Numbered from the stretch's first letter, positions 25,132-38,521 are shown. The stretch: DNA of 64,000 bases from Silene latifolia (GCF_048544455.1 NC_133538.1:451931311-451995310), one strand, 5' to 3'. The notes: generated by a model not told the origin, from the sequence alone. Numbers and translations are program-made.

Positions 25132-25935
25132 CCCCATTTGTAATAATCAAAGGGATCAAGCTTTCTTAGGTTAAATCAAGTTCTCTTATTGGGCAATTCA
25201 TGTTTTGCCTTGTTAATATGATTGACAACCTTGTTACCATGTTAAACTTGATAATGAGTGAGTAGTCTCTTAGCTAGGATTAATGGATAATTAGGGAAAC
25301 CAACATGGGGATTGATTCATGCTTAATCTAATATGTTCACATAATTAATTTGCTTGCTTGTTGTGATGTCAACCTATGCACATGTTATATTTGATGAAAT
25401 GCTAAGCCTATGAATCCTTGAATTTACAACCATCTCTTATCTATTCAACTTGACTTGTAAGATATAAACCAACTCGAGTCTAGTTAGACCATGCATAGAA
25501 GTGATTAGGGGGAAAGTAAGTCGACTTGTAGGTGTTGTACAATCTAATCGATTCGGCTCCGGGACCCAACTCTTCCTAACAACCGTAAGACATACACCAA
25601 CTCGGTTCCTTTACAACAATAATTGCTTGCTTATAATTGAGAACATGTTTGTATGATCAACTCCCATGATTTCCTTATGAACCCATGATATCCTAGCATT
25701 TTTAGACATTTGTTTACATCCTTCCTTTAATTGCTTGTTTTACTCCATTGCTTTTATTAGACTAGAATCTTCAACCCATTACAATTGTGACAACCCCTAG
25801 CACAACCATAATTAGATTGAACAATTTGTGTACCCATCGTCCCATGGATCGATCTCGACTTAACCACTAACTAGTTGTTTTGTTGAGAATTATAAATGAG
25901 TTTGATTGAGAGCCCCAACGACACTCCTCATCAAA

Positions 25936-25953
25936 ATGGCGCCGTTGCCGGGG
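25936..25953 (+). promoter_or_regulatory. Primer-binding site, tRNA-Asp
   Basis: TGGCGCCGTTGCCGGGGA lies 2 bp after the LTR and is complementary to the 3' end of plant tRNA-Asp. This is the usual primer site of Athila-lineage elements. Confidence 0.92.
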
Positions 25954-26092
25954 ATGGTGTTATGTGATTAAGTTCTTACTTCTTTGTCTATTTTAATTGT
26001 GCTTTCAACTTGAGGAACTTGTTCCTCAAGGATTGTTCTTACCATTTTTGTGTAGTTTCCATGCTTGTAGTTGTTTCCTTGTCTTAGCTATG

Positions 26093-27456
26093 ATGGCTCA
26101 ATACTTGACATATAGAGTATGTGGTGGATCTTTTGAGTATGACTATGATTATGGGGAGTTTGAGAAACAAGTCAACACAAACCTACCTTACTATTTGTAC
26201 AATGAAAATCCTAACCATTACCCCAATTTTTCCTACCAAAATCACCACATCCAATATCCACAACAACCACCCACTCAATACCCACTTCATAATGACTTTC
26301 AATTGCCATAATACAACCACTTTCACACCCACCCACAATAAGAAGATGAGCCCATTCAAAATATGATTCTCCAAATGATGGGAGATCAACAAAACTTATT
26401 CAAACAAATGATAAAGGAGAGCCAAAAGAGGGATAATGTTCTTCAAGGCATTGTTGCCCAAGGTGAGGAATTGGAGTTTCAAATTGCCCAAATGAAAGAA
26501 TCCCAAGCAATCACTCCCACCAATCTTTGGACATTGATCATGAATGTGAATTTGAAGTAGTAACCTTTGATATGGAAAATGAGAAGTAGGAAGAGCCAAC
26601 CTCTTTGAGCTCTTGTGATTATGAAAGTGTGGTATTTGATGAGGAAGATATGAGGTTGAGTAAGCCAAACACTCTTAGCCTTTGTGAGTATGAGGGTGTG
26701 TCTTTTGATGTGAACTTTGAGATGTTGGAGAAATATTTGAATGGAGCCCCCATCTACGATTCTTATGAAGATAACTGTGATGATGAAATCGTGTTTTGCA
26801 AGAACTCATAGGGTAAGGAAGCTGAAGTTTATGAGGTTGCCCTCCTTGAGGAGCCTATTCTTGAGAAATTTGAGATATCTTATCATGAAGAAGAATGTCC
26901 CTTCCCTATTGCCTATGAAGACCTTTTCGCACCCACCATGGAACCTATGATTGTTGGAGATGATATGGAAGACCTTCTCCAAAAGGTCAAAACATCATAT
27001 AAAGGGTACTTGGTGGAGAAGCTCAAGAACAAACTTGAAAATGCACTTGCTTGTGGAAATTTGGCACCCACAACATCAATCCCTAAGGTATCCGGTCATC
27101 AATGTTATGAGAATTCTCCTTCTACTCTTGAAGGATTAATAAATCCAAATCCAATCATCACCACAAAAATTGAAGGAGAAGGTGGTGAGTCGAAGTCTCC
27201 GGACGAATATGAACCATACTTCATACCTTATGTTGACAAGAATCATGGGCTTTCCGGTTTAAAGCATTGCAAAGACTCAAGTGCCAAGGGCAAGGTGAAA
27301 GAGAGAATAAGTGACAAGCTCCCTTGGCCAAGTTTCATATTGAATTGGAACAAACCGTTTTCATGCTTGTTTGAAGATTGTGCTCAAGCCTTTGACCGGT
27401 TATTGAGAGCATTGAGCAACATGGACAAAATCAATAACCATGGCAACAAGGAATGA
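26093..27456 (+). pseudogene. Gag-tail-like ORF of element A
   Basis: Starts at MAQYLTYRVCGG (a second ATG is three bases upstream). It continues through Asn/Tyr/Pro/Gln-rich sequence (NENPNHYPNF, YPQQPPTQYP) like the gag segment after the zinc knuckle in B and C. A coiled-coil-like stretch follows (LFKQMIKESQKRDN...LEFQIAQM). After further frame breaks near 26310, 26525 and 26590 and a stop at 26809, a 172-codon open stretch (26938-27456) ends FDRLLRALSNMDK. No retrovirus-type capsid fold, zinc knuckle or enzyme is seen. The gag relation is inferred from position and composition. The last part has no family I recognise. Confidence 0.5.
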
Positions 27457-29513
27457 GTTTGGTGGAGTCCTCCCTCAAACCACCATTTGTAAGATATCCT
27501 ATCCTTTGACTTTGCACTTGCATTTAGTTATATACATATACTTTTAGCTTGCATTTGTATTATATTACATTCATACTAGCTAGTTCATATAGTATAGTTG
27601 CATTGTAATATATCTCATATAGTTTAGTTGCATATAGACTAGAATTCATGCATAGTCACTAATGACCAATCCTATTCATTTCTACACTAGAAATAGTGTT
27701 TAAATCAGTTTGGGGAGGTTTGATCATAGGTGACCATAATTTACTAGAAATCATGCATCATATAATATATTTTAGATTGCATTCATTTGTTATATATGTC
27801 ATATAGAATTGCATTTAGTTAGAGCATGCATTCATTCATATCATATCATTGCATTTGTACTTCAATTTCCATAAAATCAAAAAATCCAAAAACATGTTTT
27901 TCTTTTTCATTCCTACTCCTACCTGTACATTGAGGACAATGTCCAAAATAAAGTGGGGGATGGGAATTTATATTCCAAAATCTAAAAATTGAAAAATTTC
28001 CAAAAATCCCAAAAATCCCAAAAATATGTTCTTTAATTTCATAAAAACAAAACCCTTAAAAATTTGAAAATTTAAAAATTCCAAAAACATGTTCATTTCC
28101 TTTGTAGTGTAATCTTGTGTATATATTGTGTGTTTGTATATATTGTGTTTGTCTACCCTTTTTCACATTGATCGACTATGCCACATCCGAGACATGAGGA
28201 TATTGAAGACCGCATGGTATGATATTTCCAATCTCCTTTTTCCTCTTTATGTTAATAACTATGTGGCTTTATTTTGATTGATGCGGTATAAACAATGTGA
28301 TTATAGGATTGCATTTAGACTATTTGGTATACTCGTTGGTAGAAGCATATGCATTAGGATGTATATATGTTAGTTGCATCATGGCATATAGTTGCATGTT
28401 AGGAAAAATTTTGTGAAGCCATCTATTTGGGAAGCTTAACAAGTGTATATAAGGCCCTTGTAGATACCTTTTCTTCTTAAGACTTTGCTTGTTAGAATGC
28501 TTGTAAAACACCCTAGGATGTGTCATGCTAGTATCCTTTGACCCATGGATTAAGGCCTAGTCGAGAGTACCTTGTGATGCGATAACTCGTTGGCTACCAT
28601 TTATTCCAAGGTGACCCTTGAAACCATTCAACCATCATCCATGTTCTACCACATTTTGTCATCAAAAAGGGAATGGGCACAAAAATTGTTCAAAATTTGA
28701 GTTCACGAATTGAAAAGAAAAGAAAAAGTTTGCAATTGCATCAAAAGAAAATAGAAGCAAAAATAGACACTCCTATGCTTCAAATATAAGTACCCTCCCT
28801 ACAAATGGGGTGACTTTGAAAATGTTCAAAAGAAAATGCAAAAGTTGAAAGTTGTCAAGTATTGAAATGCCAAACATCAAAGAAATGGCAAAAAGAAAGT
28901 GTTCTCAAATGTTATATGCCACAAAATTTGGGGGGAAAAACAACAACAAAAGCAAACTCCCAAATGAAACTCAAATCCTATTGATCCCTTTATCCATCAT
29001 ATCCATTTTTGTGCATGGTAGAGAGGGGACGACCCTTCTTCTTGTCTAGGCAAGAGGGGGCATTCCGCGATCCTCCAGTGTTTCTAACACCATAGGGAGT
29101 CTACTCTTGACGAAAGCATTTAACGATTGAGGACAGAGGTACCCTAGCTTGACACAACTTGGAGGTGATTTATTGATATCCTTCTAGGCTTAGTAGTTTG
29201 AAGAAACCATATCTATAATGGAATGTGTACCCTTAGATTGCTTCCCTTATAGATAATTTCTGCCACTTAGATGAGGAAAGTGGCTATTCTTTTGTAGATG
29301 CATCCATTACTTGTTTTGTGTGCTTAAATGCTTGGATGTGTCACAATTTTGGCAAGCCCCAGCTTGCCTTGCAAGAAGGCATCCTACCTCATGGTTTTCT
29401 TGTTGTGAGTTGAAGGGCGGAGTGAAACCCGCTAATTGTCTCATATCGGTTATATTAGTAGGATAGTTTAAATAAAGATCTAGTTTTTGTCACCTCTTTA
29501 CTCGGGACGAGTA
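27457..29513 (+). other. Non-coding 3' spacer of element A
   Basis: No protein. Contains A-rich words (AAAATCCCAAAAATCCC) near 27880-28100 and, from about 28140, the segment shared with D. It includes 'GATCCTCCAGTGTTTCTAAC' near 29068 and the CTCGGGACGAGTAAAGGTTTGG end common to this group. Confidence 0.75.
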
Positions 29514-29534
29514 AAGGTTTGGTTTGGGGATATT
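29514..29534 (+). promoter_or_regulatory. Polypurine tract of A
   Basis: AAGGTTTGGTTTGGGGATATT directly precedes the 3' LTR, in the TTGGGGA form shared by B, C and D. Confidence 0.7.
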
Positions 29535-31181
29535 TGATGTGAACATTATTTTCACACATTTAGTCCCCTAATTGAACCTATTTTGCATACTATTATATCA
29601 TTCCATAGCCATTTTACCCGTCAAATGCTTCCTATTTTGCTTTCCTAGTGCATTTCGTATGTTTTGTAGGAAAGAAGGTAATTAGGCGGAAATTCCCGTC
29701 TCCCATGCATATTTAGAAGCTTTTTGATAATCTTGGATGGACTAGTATGAAGAGGAGGCAAGAATTATGACAAAGGATGTAGGAATAAAGAGTATATAGA
29801 AGGATCATAGGGTTAAAAATAAGGATGACGAGAAGGAATGCATTACAAGAAGAAATTGCTCGGAACCAAACTGAGAGTTGCTCCTTTGGCTATGAAAGTA
29901 TACTAGATGAAACGGTGTCGAAAAATCAAGTGATCTAGGCTTTTGAATCACTCCAATAGGAGTTCGGATGAGAAATTGACGTCCGTTTTACAATCCGAGC
30001 TCAAATAAGGAAGCTGTCCGCCAATCCGCTCGTCCCGAGACTCAAGACGCTCGTCCCCTGAGATAAGACGCTCGTCCTCCCTTCCAGGACGCTCATCTTG
30101 AGGCCTTAAGATCCGAGCATCCCGTGCTTGATCCGCTCGTCTCCCCCTGCTACAGGACGAGCGTCCCGACCCCTTGGCCGCTCGGATTCCTCTCCAGTGC
30201 CAACCATCCCTACTGCCTAGACGCTCGGGATGCGCATACTTCTGAAAGACTAGCAAAAGGGAGACTAGCATCTCTCTTTGAGATGAGCATTTCCCTACTC
30301 AACAATTAGCATTGTTAATTACTAAACTACCCTTGCTTAACCTAATTATCCACTACTATAAATACCCCATTTGTAATAATCAAAGGGATCAAGCTTTCTT
30401 AGATTAAATCAAGTTCTCTTAGGTTAGATTAAACCTTCATTAGGAGTAGATTAGAATAGATTACTCTTTAATCTTTCCACAAATTACACATTAATCTTTC
30501 CTTAATTATTGTTTAACTTTATTATTGAGTAATTCAAGTTTATTATTGGGTAATTAAAAGATCATTTGGGTTTATTGGGAGATGAACAACCTTCCATCAA
30601 TCATCAAGTACTTATATTATTTTTTGCATTATTATTTTGGAATCTCCATAGGTATAATTCTCTTAATCCTTATTTTAATTATTGTTAATCTTTCTTACTT
30701 GTTCATCATGTTTTGCCTCGTTAATATGATTGACAACCTTGTTAGCATGTTAAACTTGATAATGAGTGAGTAGTCTCTTAGCTAGGATTAATGGGTAATT
30801 AGGGAAACCAACATGGGGATTGATTCATGCTTCATATAATATATTCACATAATTAATTTGCTTGCTTGTTGTGATGTCAACCTATGCACATGTTATGTTT
30901 GATGAAATGCTAAGCCTATGAATCCTTGCATTTACAACCATCTCTTATCTATTCAACTTGACTTGTAAGATATAAACCAACTCGAGTCTAGTTAGACCAT
31001 GCATAGATGTGATTAGGGGGAAAGTAAGTCGACTTGTAGGTGTTGTACAATCTAATCGATTCGGCTCAGGGATCCAACTCTTCCTAAGAACCGTAAGACA
31101 TACACCAACTCGGTTCCTTTACAACAATAATTGCATGCTTATAATTGAGAACATGTTTGTATGATCAACTCCCATGATTTC
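29535..31181 (+). repeat. Element A 3' LTR, first part
   Basis: Matches 24302 onward and is interrupted after CCCATGATTTC by element B. It resumes at 50632 (50627-50631 being the duplicated ATTTC). Confidence 0.9.
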
Positions 31182-32686
31182 TGATGCGTGTCCTAAATAT
31201 GATGTTGTACACCCTATTTTACACGCATTTCAGAGCTCAATTATGTAGTTTTAAGCTATTATTTGCCCCATTTCGTCTACTTTCATATTTTTATGTAATA
31301 TTACAGATTATTGCGGAAATGAGTAGATATTGAGCTAAATCCGTCCCCGAGTATCTTGCATTGCATTTGACGTGAAGTATTTACTTAAGGAACGAGCTTG
31401 GTGCGCATTTCGAGGCCTGAAAGATAATTTTATGAAGAATTAGAAGCGGACTACCAGCTAAAGTAGTCGATCAACTGGCCTTAATGGTCGATCGACCAAC
31501 CCACGACTTACAGAAGCTACTGTTCAGCGATGACCAGTCGATCGACCGGTCACAGTGGTCAATCGACCACACCGCTAATCTGCGTGAATTAAGAGATCGA
31601 GAATTAAGAAGCCCGTTGTGTATTAGGTTTAAGAAAGAGTGTTACGTTATATTCCTATATAACGTAACCTGACATTATTCAGTTTTTATCAAGTTTCACC
31701 ATCAGTAATTAGGGTTCTAAAGATTATTTCGTATTGAATACAGTTTACTTTTGCATTCGGTTTTTGGATCTTTATTCAGCAATTCTTTGCTCCTGTTTCT
31801 CACGGTACTTCTTTGTTCTATTATTCAGTTTATTGCTTTATTTCGCTCGTAGTTTAGAATTGTTAGAGTAGTTTCCCAAAAGTCAATTTATCGTCTTATG
31901 TTAATTGCTTGTTTCGTTAGTTTAATCATGCAATCAATATCTTTATTCGTTAATTTCATTGTTGTTTTCGTCGTAGTCATGAGTAGCTAAATACCTTGTG
32001 CTAGGATGTAGGGAATCTGTAGAAGTAGGCGGCATTAGAATAGTAGACCCTAGATCGCGCCTTGGTCGATCGACTGGCATACCTGGTCGATCGACCGGAC
32101 ACGTGAGATCACCTTCGTTTTAATTAATTAAATTGCTATATTTGACGAATCGAGTGCACGCGACTAGTTGAATGCCTAGGAATTGACCGACCTAATAAAG
32201 ATCGAAAGATAGGGAAGGGAGATAGCCTACCTAATTAAGACGACTAGATTAATGGGATCGAAAGATGAGTTAATTTAGCCTTTTTAGTCACTTTTCAGGA
32301 CGAAAGTTAGTATTAGTAATATTAGGGACCTGTAGCGAGATCGAAAGACGCTACCTGTAAGAATGGACCGAGAGGACTTTTTTTTCCCCGTCTCACGTGT
32401 TTGTTTTAGACCTACCTAGTATACTGCCGCCGAAACTATAGTGAACCGACCATCTTAGCACCCTTTTAATATCTGTTTTCATCAATTAGCTTAGTTTACT
32501 TTTCTTTTATTGTCTTTAGCTATAGACCAAATCAAATCAAACCCCCACATTTGTTACCTTGGACTTAAAATTAGACAACTAATAATTGCATCGCCTCCCT
32601 GTGGTTCGACCCTGTTACCACTATCTTCTGTTAGTTTTAATAGGTATTATAAATTTTATCTTTGGTGCACACAACGACGGGCATCA
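31182..32686 (+). repeat. Element B 5' LTR
   Basis: Paired with 49122-50626. Differences are mainly scattered point changes. It contains six GTCGATCGAC-type palindromes (four at about 31466-31570, two at 32064-32100). Confidence 0.93.
31641..31668 (+). promoter_or_regulatory. TATA box inside perfect hairpin
   Basis: Arms GTTACGTTATA (31641-31651) and TATAACGTAAC (31658-31668) are exact reverse complements. TATATAA (31656-31662) sits in the loop and right arm. The identical structure is at 49581-49608 in the 3' LTR. Confidence 0.6.
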
Positions 32687-32691
32687 AATTT

Positions 32692-32709
32692 TGGCGCCGT
32701 TGCCGGGGA
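32692..32709 (+). promoter_or_regulatory. Primer-binding site, tRNA-Asp
   Basis: TGGCGCCGTTGCCGGGGA, 5 bp after the LTR end. Confidence 0.93.
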
Positions 32710-32815
32710 GGCAATTGTTTAAAATTTTTAGTTGTTTTTATTTTTAGTCTTTCTATTAGTTTATGGGACATCTGTTCCTTAAACTATTCTCATATTCTAC
32801 TTGTAGTTTCTTCTT

Positions 32816-35800
32816 ATGCGCAGGTCACAGGGTGGTGAATTACTACCGTTCAATCCTGAGATTGAGAAGACTTTGCGTGAGTTGAGACGATCATCTAGAG
32901 TATTGCCGACAGAGGAAGAGTTGAGTACTATGTCTAGTTACTACGAGAACGAGCTTTTTAAGGAGGATCCACCTTCATCTCCTGTTTCTACTTCTTCAGC
33001 TGAGATCGTTACATCTCCTGACATGGCTGAAGAAGCAAGTATAGCCAGTCACTCTGAGCCGACAGCTGAGAATCTCTATAAGGGATTCGCATTACCAGGG
33101 ACGGACAGAAAATTCGAGCCGAAATCGTCCTATATCAACTTGGTTGAGAGAAACCAATTCGGGGGAGCTGCAAATGAAGATGCAGCTAAGCACATGGAGA
33201 CATTCATTGATTATTGTTGTTCCATACCCCCACCAACCGGTGTGACCCAGGACCAGGTGAAGGAGACCATGTTCATATTCTCTCTTCATGATGCTTTGCA
33301 AGGAGTGGTACAGAGACCTGGATCGAGCCGCTAACGGGATCACTGATTGGAAGTCGCTGGCCCTGGCATTTTACAAGAAATATTTCCCTGCCTCGAAGAC
33401 AAATGCCATTAGAGCTCAGATCACGAGCTTTAAACAGGGTCCTGATGAAAATTTTCATGAGGCGTGGGTCCGTTTCAAGAAGCTGGTGCGAACTATTCCG
33501 CACCATGGGTTTGAGAAGTGGAGCCTATGCAATCAATTTTATAATGGGCTTTATGATGATCAGAGGGTTATCTTGGATGCGGCAGCAAATGGTAGATTCC
33601 AGGAGAATGTGGGAGAGACTAAGGGGTGGAAAATTATTGATGATTTGGCCACCCATAAAGCCGAGTATGGAAATTCCAGGGGAAATCAAAGGAGGAGTGC
33701 TGAATCCCCTTCTGTAGCTGCATTAGAGGCTCTCACGGCGAGATTTGATAAGTACGAGTTAGGAGGAGCTTCAAAAGGAGGGATCTATCATGTGAATGTT
33801 GTTTCGAGACGGTCCTTTCGTGCTCGCAAGAGATGTGGAGGAGAAGGACATGTTTCGGAAACTGTCCTAATCCCTATGAGTCTTGTGCTGCCTTTCAACA
33901 TTATAGGCAGACAAACACTTATTTTGAGCCGAATGTCCATCCAAATTTGAGTTGGAATAGCCAAAATGTCCTAAATCCGACTCCACCTCCACAGCAGCAG
34001 CAAAATTATGTGCCCCCTCATAAGCAACAGCAGCCATACCAAAAGCCTCCGTATGTTCCTCAGCAGCAGCAGCAGCAGTCCCAAGGATCTGAATTTGCCG
34101 AGTTGAAAAATCTGTTGCTGAAAGAATCTCAAGCTAGAGAGGCCGGGATGAAGATTTTAGAGAGACAAATTGCTCAATTGGCTAGCAAGAGTGCAACTCG
34201 ACCTTCGGGATATTTACCGTCGCAGACGGATCAGAAGGAGACCCTTAATGCTATTACTTTGAGGAGTGGGTCTACCCTTGATGGGCCCGGTATGGTCGAG
34301 GAAGCTACTGGAAAACATGAGGCGGAACCAAGTAAGAAGAAGGCAGTGACGAATAATAGCAAGAAAAAGACGATCAGCAGGTATGTCAGTCGATCGACTG
34401 ACATACCCAGTCGATCAACCAGTCCGCAAAAAGAAACAGCTACTGTTCCTGTAGACGTCAGTCGATCGACTGATATTCATGGTCGATCGACTGACGACGC
34501 TGCTGATGGTGAGTCTTTTCGTCCTCCAATGCCAAATAACTTGAGGGACCACTTGTTTCGGGGTACGACTACTCCGAAAGTATTGAGGAAAGACCCAAAT
34601 GCTGATGGGTCAGTTCCGGTTCTGAAATATGACTCGATGACGATTAATGGTTCATTTTTGAGACGGTCTGAAGAGGGTTCAAGCTACAACAAGGAGAAGG
34701 TAGTGGATTTTCAGCCTAAATCCACCGATGCCGGCATGAGAGACCTAGAGGAGAGGGCTAAGTTTCTACTTTCAGCCCCCTATCCGGAGAGATTGGTGCC
34801 GACGAAGGAACAGGTATCATTTAATAAATTTGAAAATGTTATTCGTAGCTTAAACGTATAAGTTCCTTTTCTGGAGTTAGTTAATCAAGTGCCTGCTTAC
34901 ATGAAATTTATGAAGCAACTGTTGTCTAAAAAGAAGTCACTTGAAACTGTGCATTCTGTCGCACTAACTGAGGAGTCATGCTCTTATCTGACCCATACTG
35001 CATCTCATAAGCTAGAAGACCCGAGTAGCTTTTCAGTCCCATGTAGTATTGGCACCTTTTCTATTGAGAAGGCCTTGTGTGACCTAGGAGCCAGTATTAG
35101 TGTCATGCCTTTGAGTCTTGCTAGGAAGTTGAAGTTGACTAGGTTTGCAGTCACCAACATGACCGTACAGATGGCTAACCGATCTGCGGTTCAGCCTATA
35201 GGAGTCTTAGAGGACATTCCCGTACAAGTAGGAAAGTTCTTTTTCCCTGTTGACTTCGTTGTACTAGATATGCCCGAGGATGCCCACATTCCCATCATAT
35301 TGGGTAGACCATTTCTGCACACTGCTGGTGTAGTTATTGATGTTGGTTCGGGTACTCTGACCTTCAAAGTAGGGAAACACTCCATTGTCTTTGCCCAGGC
35401 GGCTAAGAAGAAAGACCCCATGTGGCCAGTCACTTTTAATACGGTTTCTGAAAAGAAATCCTATTTTATGCTTCCAGATATACCTATCTCTATGCCTATT
35501 CCTGTTATAACACCTCCGCCCCAGATTAGGAGCAAATTGGAGGAATATTCTTCTGTTTTGGATATTACAGGAGCTGGTTTGGGGAAGGAAGAGCCGCATG
35601 TTGCTCCAGCTGTGAAGGAGCCAATCGTTCAAAGAGGCGGACTAGGATGTCTTAGCTATGGCACTGATGAGGAGCCTGATGAGGAGCCTGTTGAGGAGCC
35701 AGTCAAAGTGACGGAGTCCGACTTGGATTCTGATGAGACAGAAGAGGCCATTGATTGGGGAGATGCTGAAGCTGTTGATCCGTTGAGATCTGCGGATGTT

Positions 35801-35875
35801 GGAGTTGAGAAGAGTGCAGCTGAGAAGATGAGCATTGTAGAGGCTACCTCTTGTAGCCAGAAGCCAAGCAAGTAG
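32816..35875 (+). pseudogene. Gag-protease of element B
   Basis: Athila-type gag polyprotein, whose normal role is to form the virus-like particle, followed by an aspartic protease. It opens MRRSQGGELLPF. The capsid-like part holds FGGAANEDAAKHMETF, EWYRDLDRAANGITDW and FYNGLYDDQR. A Pro/Gln-rich linker follows, and then the protease with its active site in DLGASISVMP and the flap-side motif ILGRPFL. Breaks are a frameshift near 33295, a one-base loss in the zinc-knuckle region near 33858 (only part of the C/H set remains), and an in-frame TAA at 34859. Four GTCGATCGAC palindromes lie in the coding sequence at 34387-34493 and read as Arg-Ser-Thr-Asp repeats. Confidence 0.88.
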
Positions 35876-37044
35876 GCCATTCCGTGGCCATTCTTGATCA
35901 ACTATTAGTTGATCAAGACGTTTACAAAACAATTCATTTTATTGCTTTTGGACCTTTTAGTGCTTTCGTGTGCGCGAGACTTCGCATTTTAATTAGTTTG
36001 CTTAGGATTTTATACACTTTAGACTGTTACTTTGGGTTTTGCGCAATTTTGGGCGCGTTATTGTGTGTATTTGCAGGTTTATAGATCTTGATAGCTCAAT
36101 TTATTGAGCTAAATCGAAGAAATCGTAGCTTACAAAGAGGTATTGCGATCGATCGATGGCGGTATGGTCGATCGATCGAGCGCTCTGATTCCAGGAGCTT
36201 CTGTTCCTGTTCACCTTGGTCAATCGACTGGGTGATGTGGTCGATCGACCACCCTGCGCTGTTTTACCTGTTTTCAATCATTCCCCTGCTGTGTTTGATC
36301 GATTTGCGGAGTTGAGGGAGTATTTTCTCCACTTTATTCTCCGACTCATTTCTGTTTTCTTCCGTTTCTTTATTTTACACATAATTTTGCGTTTCAATAA
36401 TTGTTTTTTCGGATTTACGAATGGTACTTTTGCTTCTTTTCAGGTACTTATTGGTAGCACTGCTGGCTACTGAAACCTCCTAGCTCACGCTGGTTTGGGG
36501 AGGTTTTCTTTTGCTGCGCTTAAAGTCTTGTGAGTTTCCGAGTTCTTACTTCATGTCTTATGTAGTTAATTTCACGCAAATTCCTGTTTTCCTTTTATTT
36601 CATTACATGATTTTGCACAATGGGGACATTGTGCGATTTGGTTTGAGGAAGGGTTTTGCGTTCATTTGCTTGCATTCACATTTACATTTTGTCTTGCATT
36701 GTTGTTTATTTTCTCTTATATATTTAGAAAATTCAAAAAAAAATGAAAAAATTTAAAAAATTCAAAAGATTTGCATGTTTATTTTAGCATATAGGTCGAG
36801 TCGGAACGGTAGTATTTCAATGATGACATTGCATTTTCAGCTGTTTATGCCTAAGCCTTGCTTAATTGACATGTTATTAGTAGAATCTTATTGCATATCT
36901 ACGAGTTTTCGTTAATTATTTGCTGGACTTGAAACTTGACTTAGAATTTTGGCAAACTACTTATATTTCTGCGGTTTAGAGCCTATAACTGGTGTCATCT
37001 ATGACCAGTTTATCTAGGATTGTGAGTAGTTACTCCTTATGAGA
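35876..37044 (+). other. Non-coding spacer of B, left of C
   Basis: No protein. CGATCGAT-type palindromes occur as two pairs at about 36146-36180 and 36228-36250. A stem of the kind CACAATGGGGACATTGTG is at about 36615-36632. TGAGA at 37040-37044 is the duplication for element C. Confidence 0.7.
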
Positions 37045-38521
37045 TGACACGGCTATCGCAACCCTATCAAAGATAAAACCTAACGGTCTCAACTAAAATG
37101 TAGCAGAGGCAGTCGAGTATCGAATCCACAGGGAGGAAATGTAATTATAGCTGTCTATTCTAGTCCTACGGTAACAGTTGGGGGTTTGATTAAAATTGAT
37201 TCTAAACTAAGAGTAATAGAGCGGTAAAATACGATTTAACTATCAAGAAGAGAGGGACATGTCGAGAATTCGGTTCACTACGATAGTCTAACAACTCGGC
37301 AGTAAATGACTCGGACGAACTAATGCGAGACGGATGTTAGAAGGTCCTTTCGGTCCACTTCCTACCCTAAAATACCACTAACTTAACTTTCGTCCTCATT
37401 AGGGTAGTCTACTTTGTTTATAGCGGCCTGTTTAGTCCAATCTTTCGATCCAGGATTAATTGTAGCCAGTTTAATGGGTGACATAGAAGCGTGCACTCAA
37501 CTAGGTCGGGAATTACAGTTAAATTGCTATAGTGACAGAGTCTCTTAATCAATTCGTCCAATTCATTCACTACGTCATCATTATTCTACCGCAGATTCCC
37601 TAATCCCAACATGAAAGGGGTTTAGCTACTCATATTCTTAATTAAACTAACAAAGAGATAATTTTCCAAAGAGATGACATAATGAAATAATAATAAAACG
37701 CAATAATAAATAAACTAGGGCAAAGGAATAAATAAAGCAAACAAGGAATTAATGCAACAAGAAGGTTAATTATTATTAAGAGAAGAGAGGAAATTACAAT
37801 CCAAGCAAATTCCGGCGTAAAGAACTCGAAATCCGAGCAGCCAATAATCCGAAAATGAAAGTAACAGTCGAAAGGTAAAAGGTAACGTAGGAAGTAGCAA
37901 AGAATTCTAATGTAAAAACTTAGATGGAAAAGAGATAGTAAAAGGAATACCTAATAACCTAGTAAAACATAGGTTAAATAGATAAAACAACTAAGAGTCT
38001 TTGCGGAAATAAGTAAACATGGACTGATTAAAGCCCATGATGTCGAAAGCCTCTCGATCGAGTGGGTTAAACCACTCGATCGACCAATATCTCAAATGAA
38101 GTCCCTCGATCGACCAAATGGGGACTCGATCGAGGACTTGGTCATGTGCAGCTTCCTCGATCGAGCAAGGAATAGCTCGATCGAGCATCGTGAGGCTAGA
38201 AACCACTCGATCGACCAGCAAACAACTCGATCGAGCACTTGTATCTTCAATTCAGCTCACGTCTTCACCCAAGTGCCTCGTAGTGCGTGCCATGATGCTT
38301 CCAAGTGCGGTACTCTACTCTGGGACAACTCCGTCTCCTCTAAATGCATGCAAAAAGGACGGAAAAGAATATGGTTCCACTACTTTCGCGATCATTCCTA
38401 CAAAAAGGACAAAATACACCAAAGTAGCCAATTCGGGGCAAAATACCATAAAAATAGTATAGAAATGCATAGAAATACGTGCTGAATTAGGCTAAAAAGA
38501 CTATACATTAAACACGTATCA
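37045..38521 (-). repeat. Element C 3' LTR
   Basis: TGACACGG...CACGTATCA on the + strand, paired with 46573-48047. It contains eight CTCGATCGA palindromes at 38052-38236. AACCTA and TAGGTT arms (37958-37977) form a small inverted repeat at the expected promoter. I see no clear TATA box. Confidence 0.92.
38052..38236 (-). promoter_or_regulatory. Eight-copy CTCGATCGAG array in LTR
   Basis: Eight copies of CTCGATCGA(G/C) in about 185 bp, spaced irregularly by 10-20 bp. The same eight are in the 5' LTR at about 47577-47762. Confidence 0.75.

Larger units (their letters stand above)
24302..25933 (+). repeat. Element A 5' LTR
   Basis: TGATGTGAAC...CTCCTCATCA, 1632 bp. Relative to the 3' LTR it lacks a segment of about 275 bp (present around 30425-30700), just after the promoter region. 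Confidence 0.9.

Noticed and set aside
38096..38485. Open frames of 114-129 codons in the C LTR, repeated at 47620-48011
   Set aside because: They run through the palindrome array of an LTR on the strand opposite to the element, and no family motif is seen.
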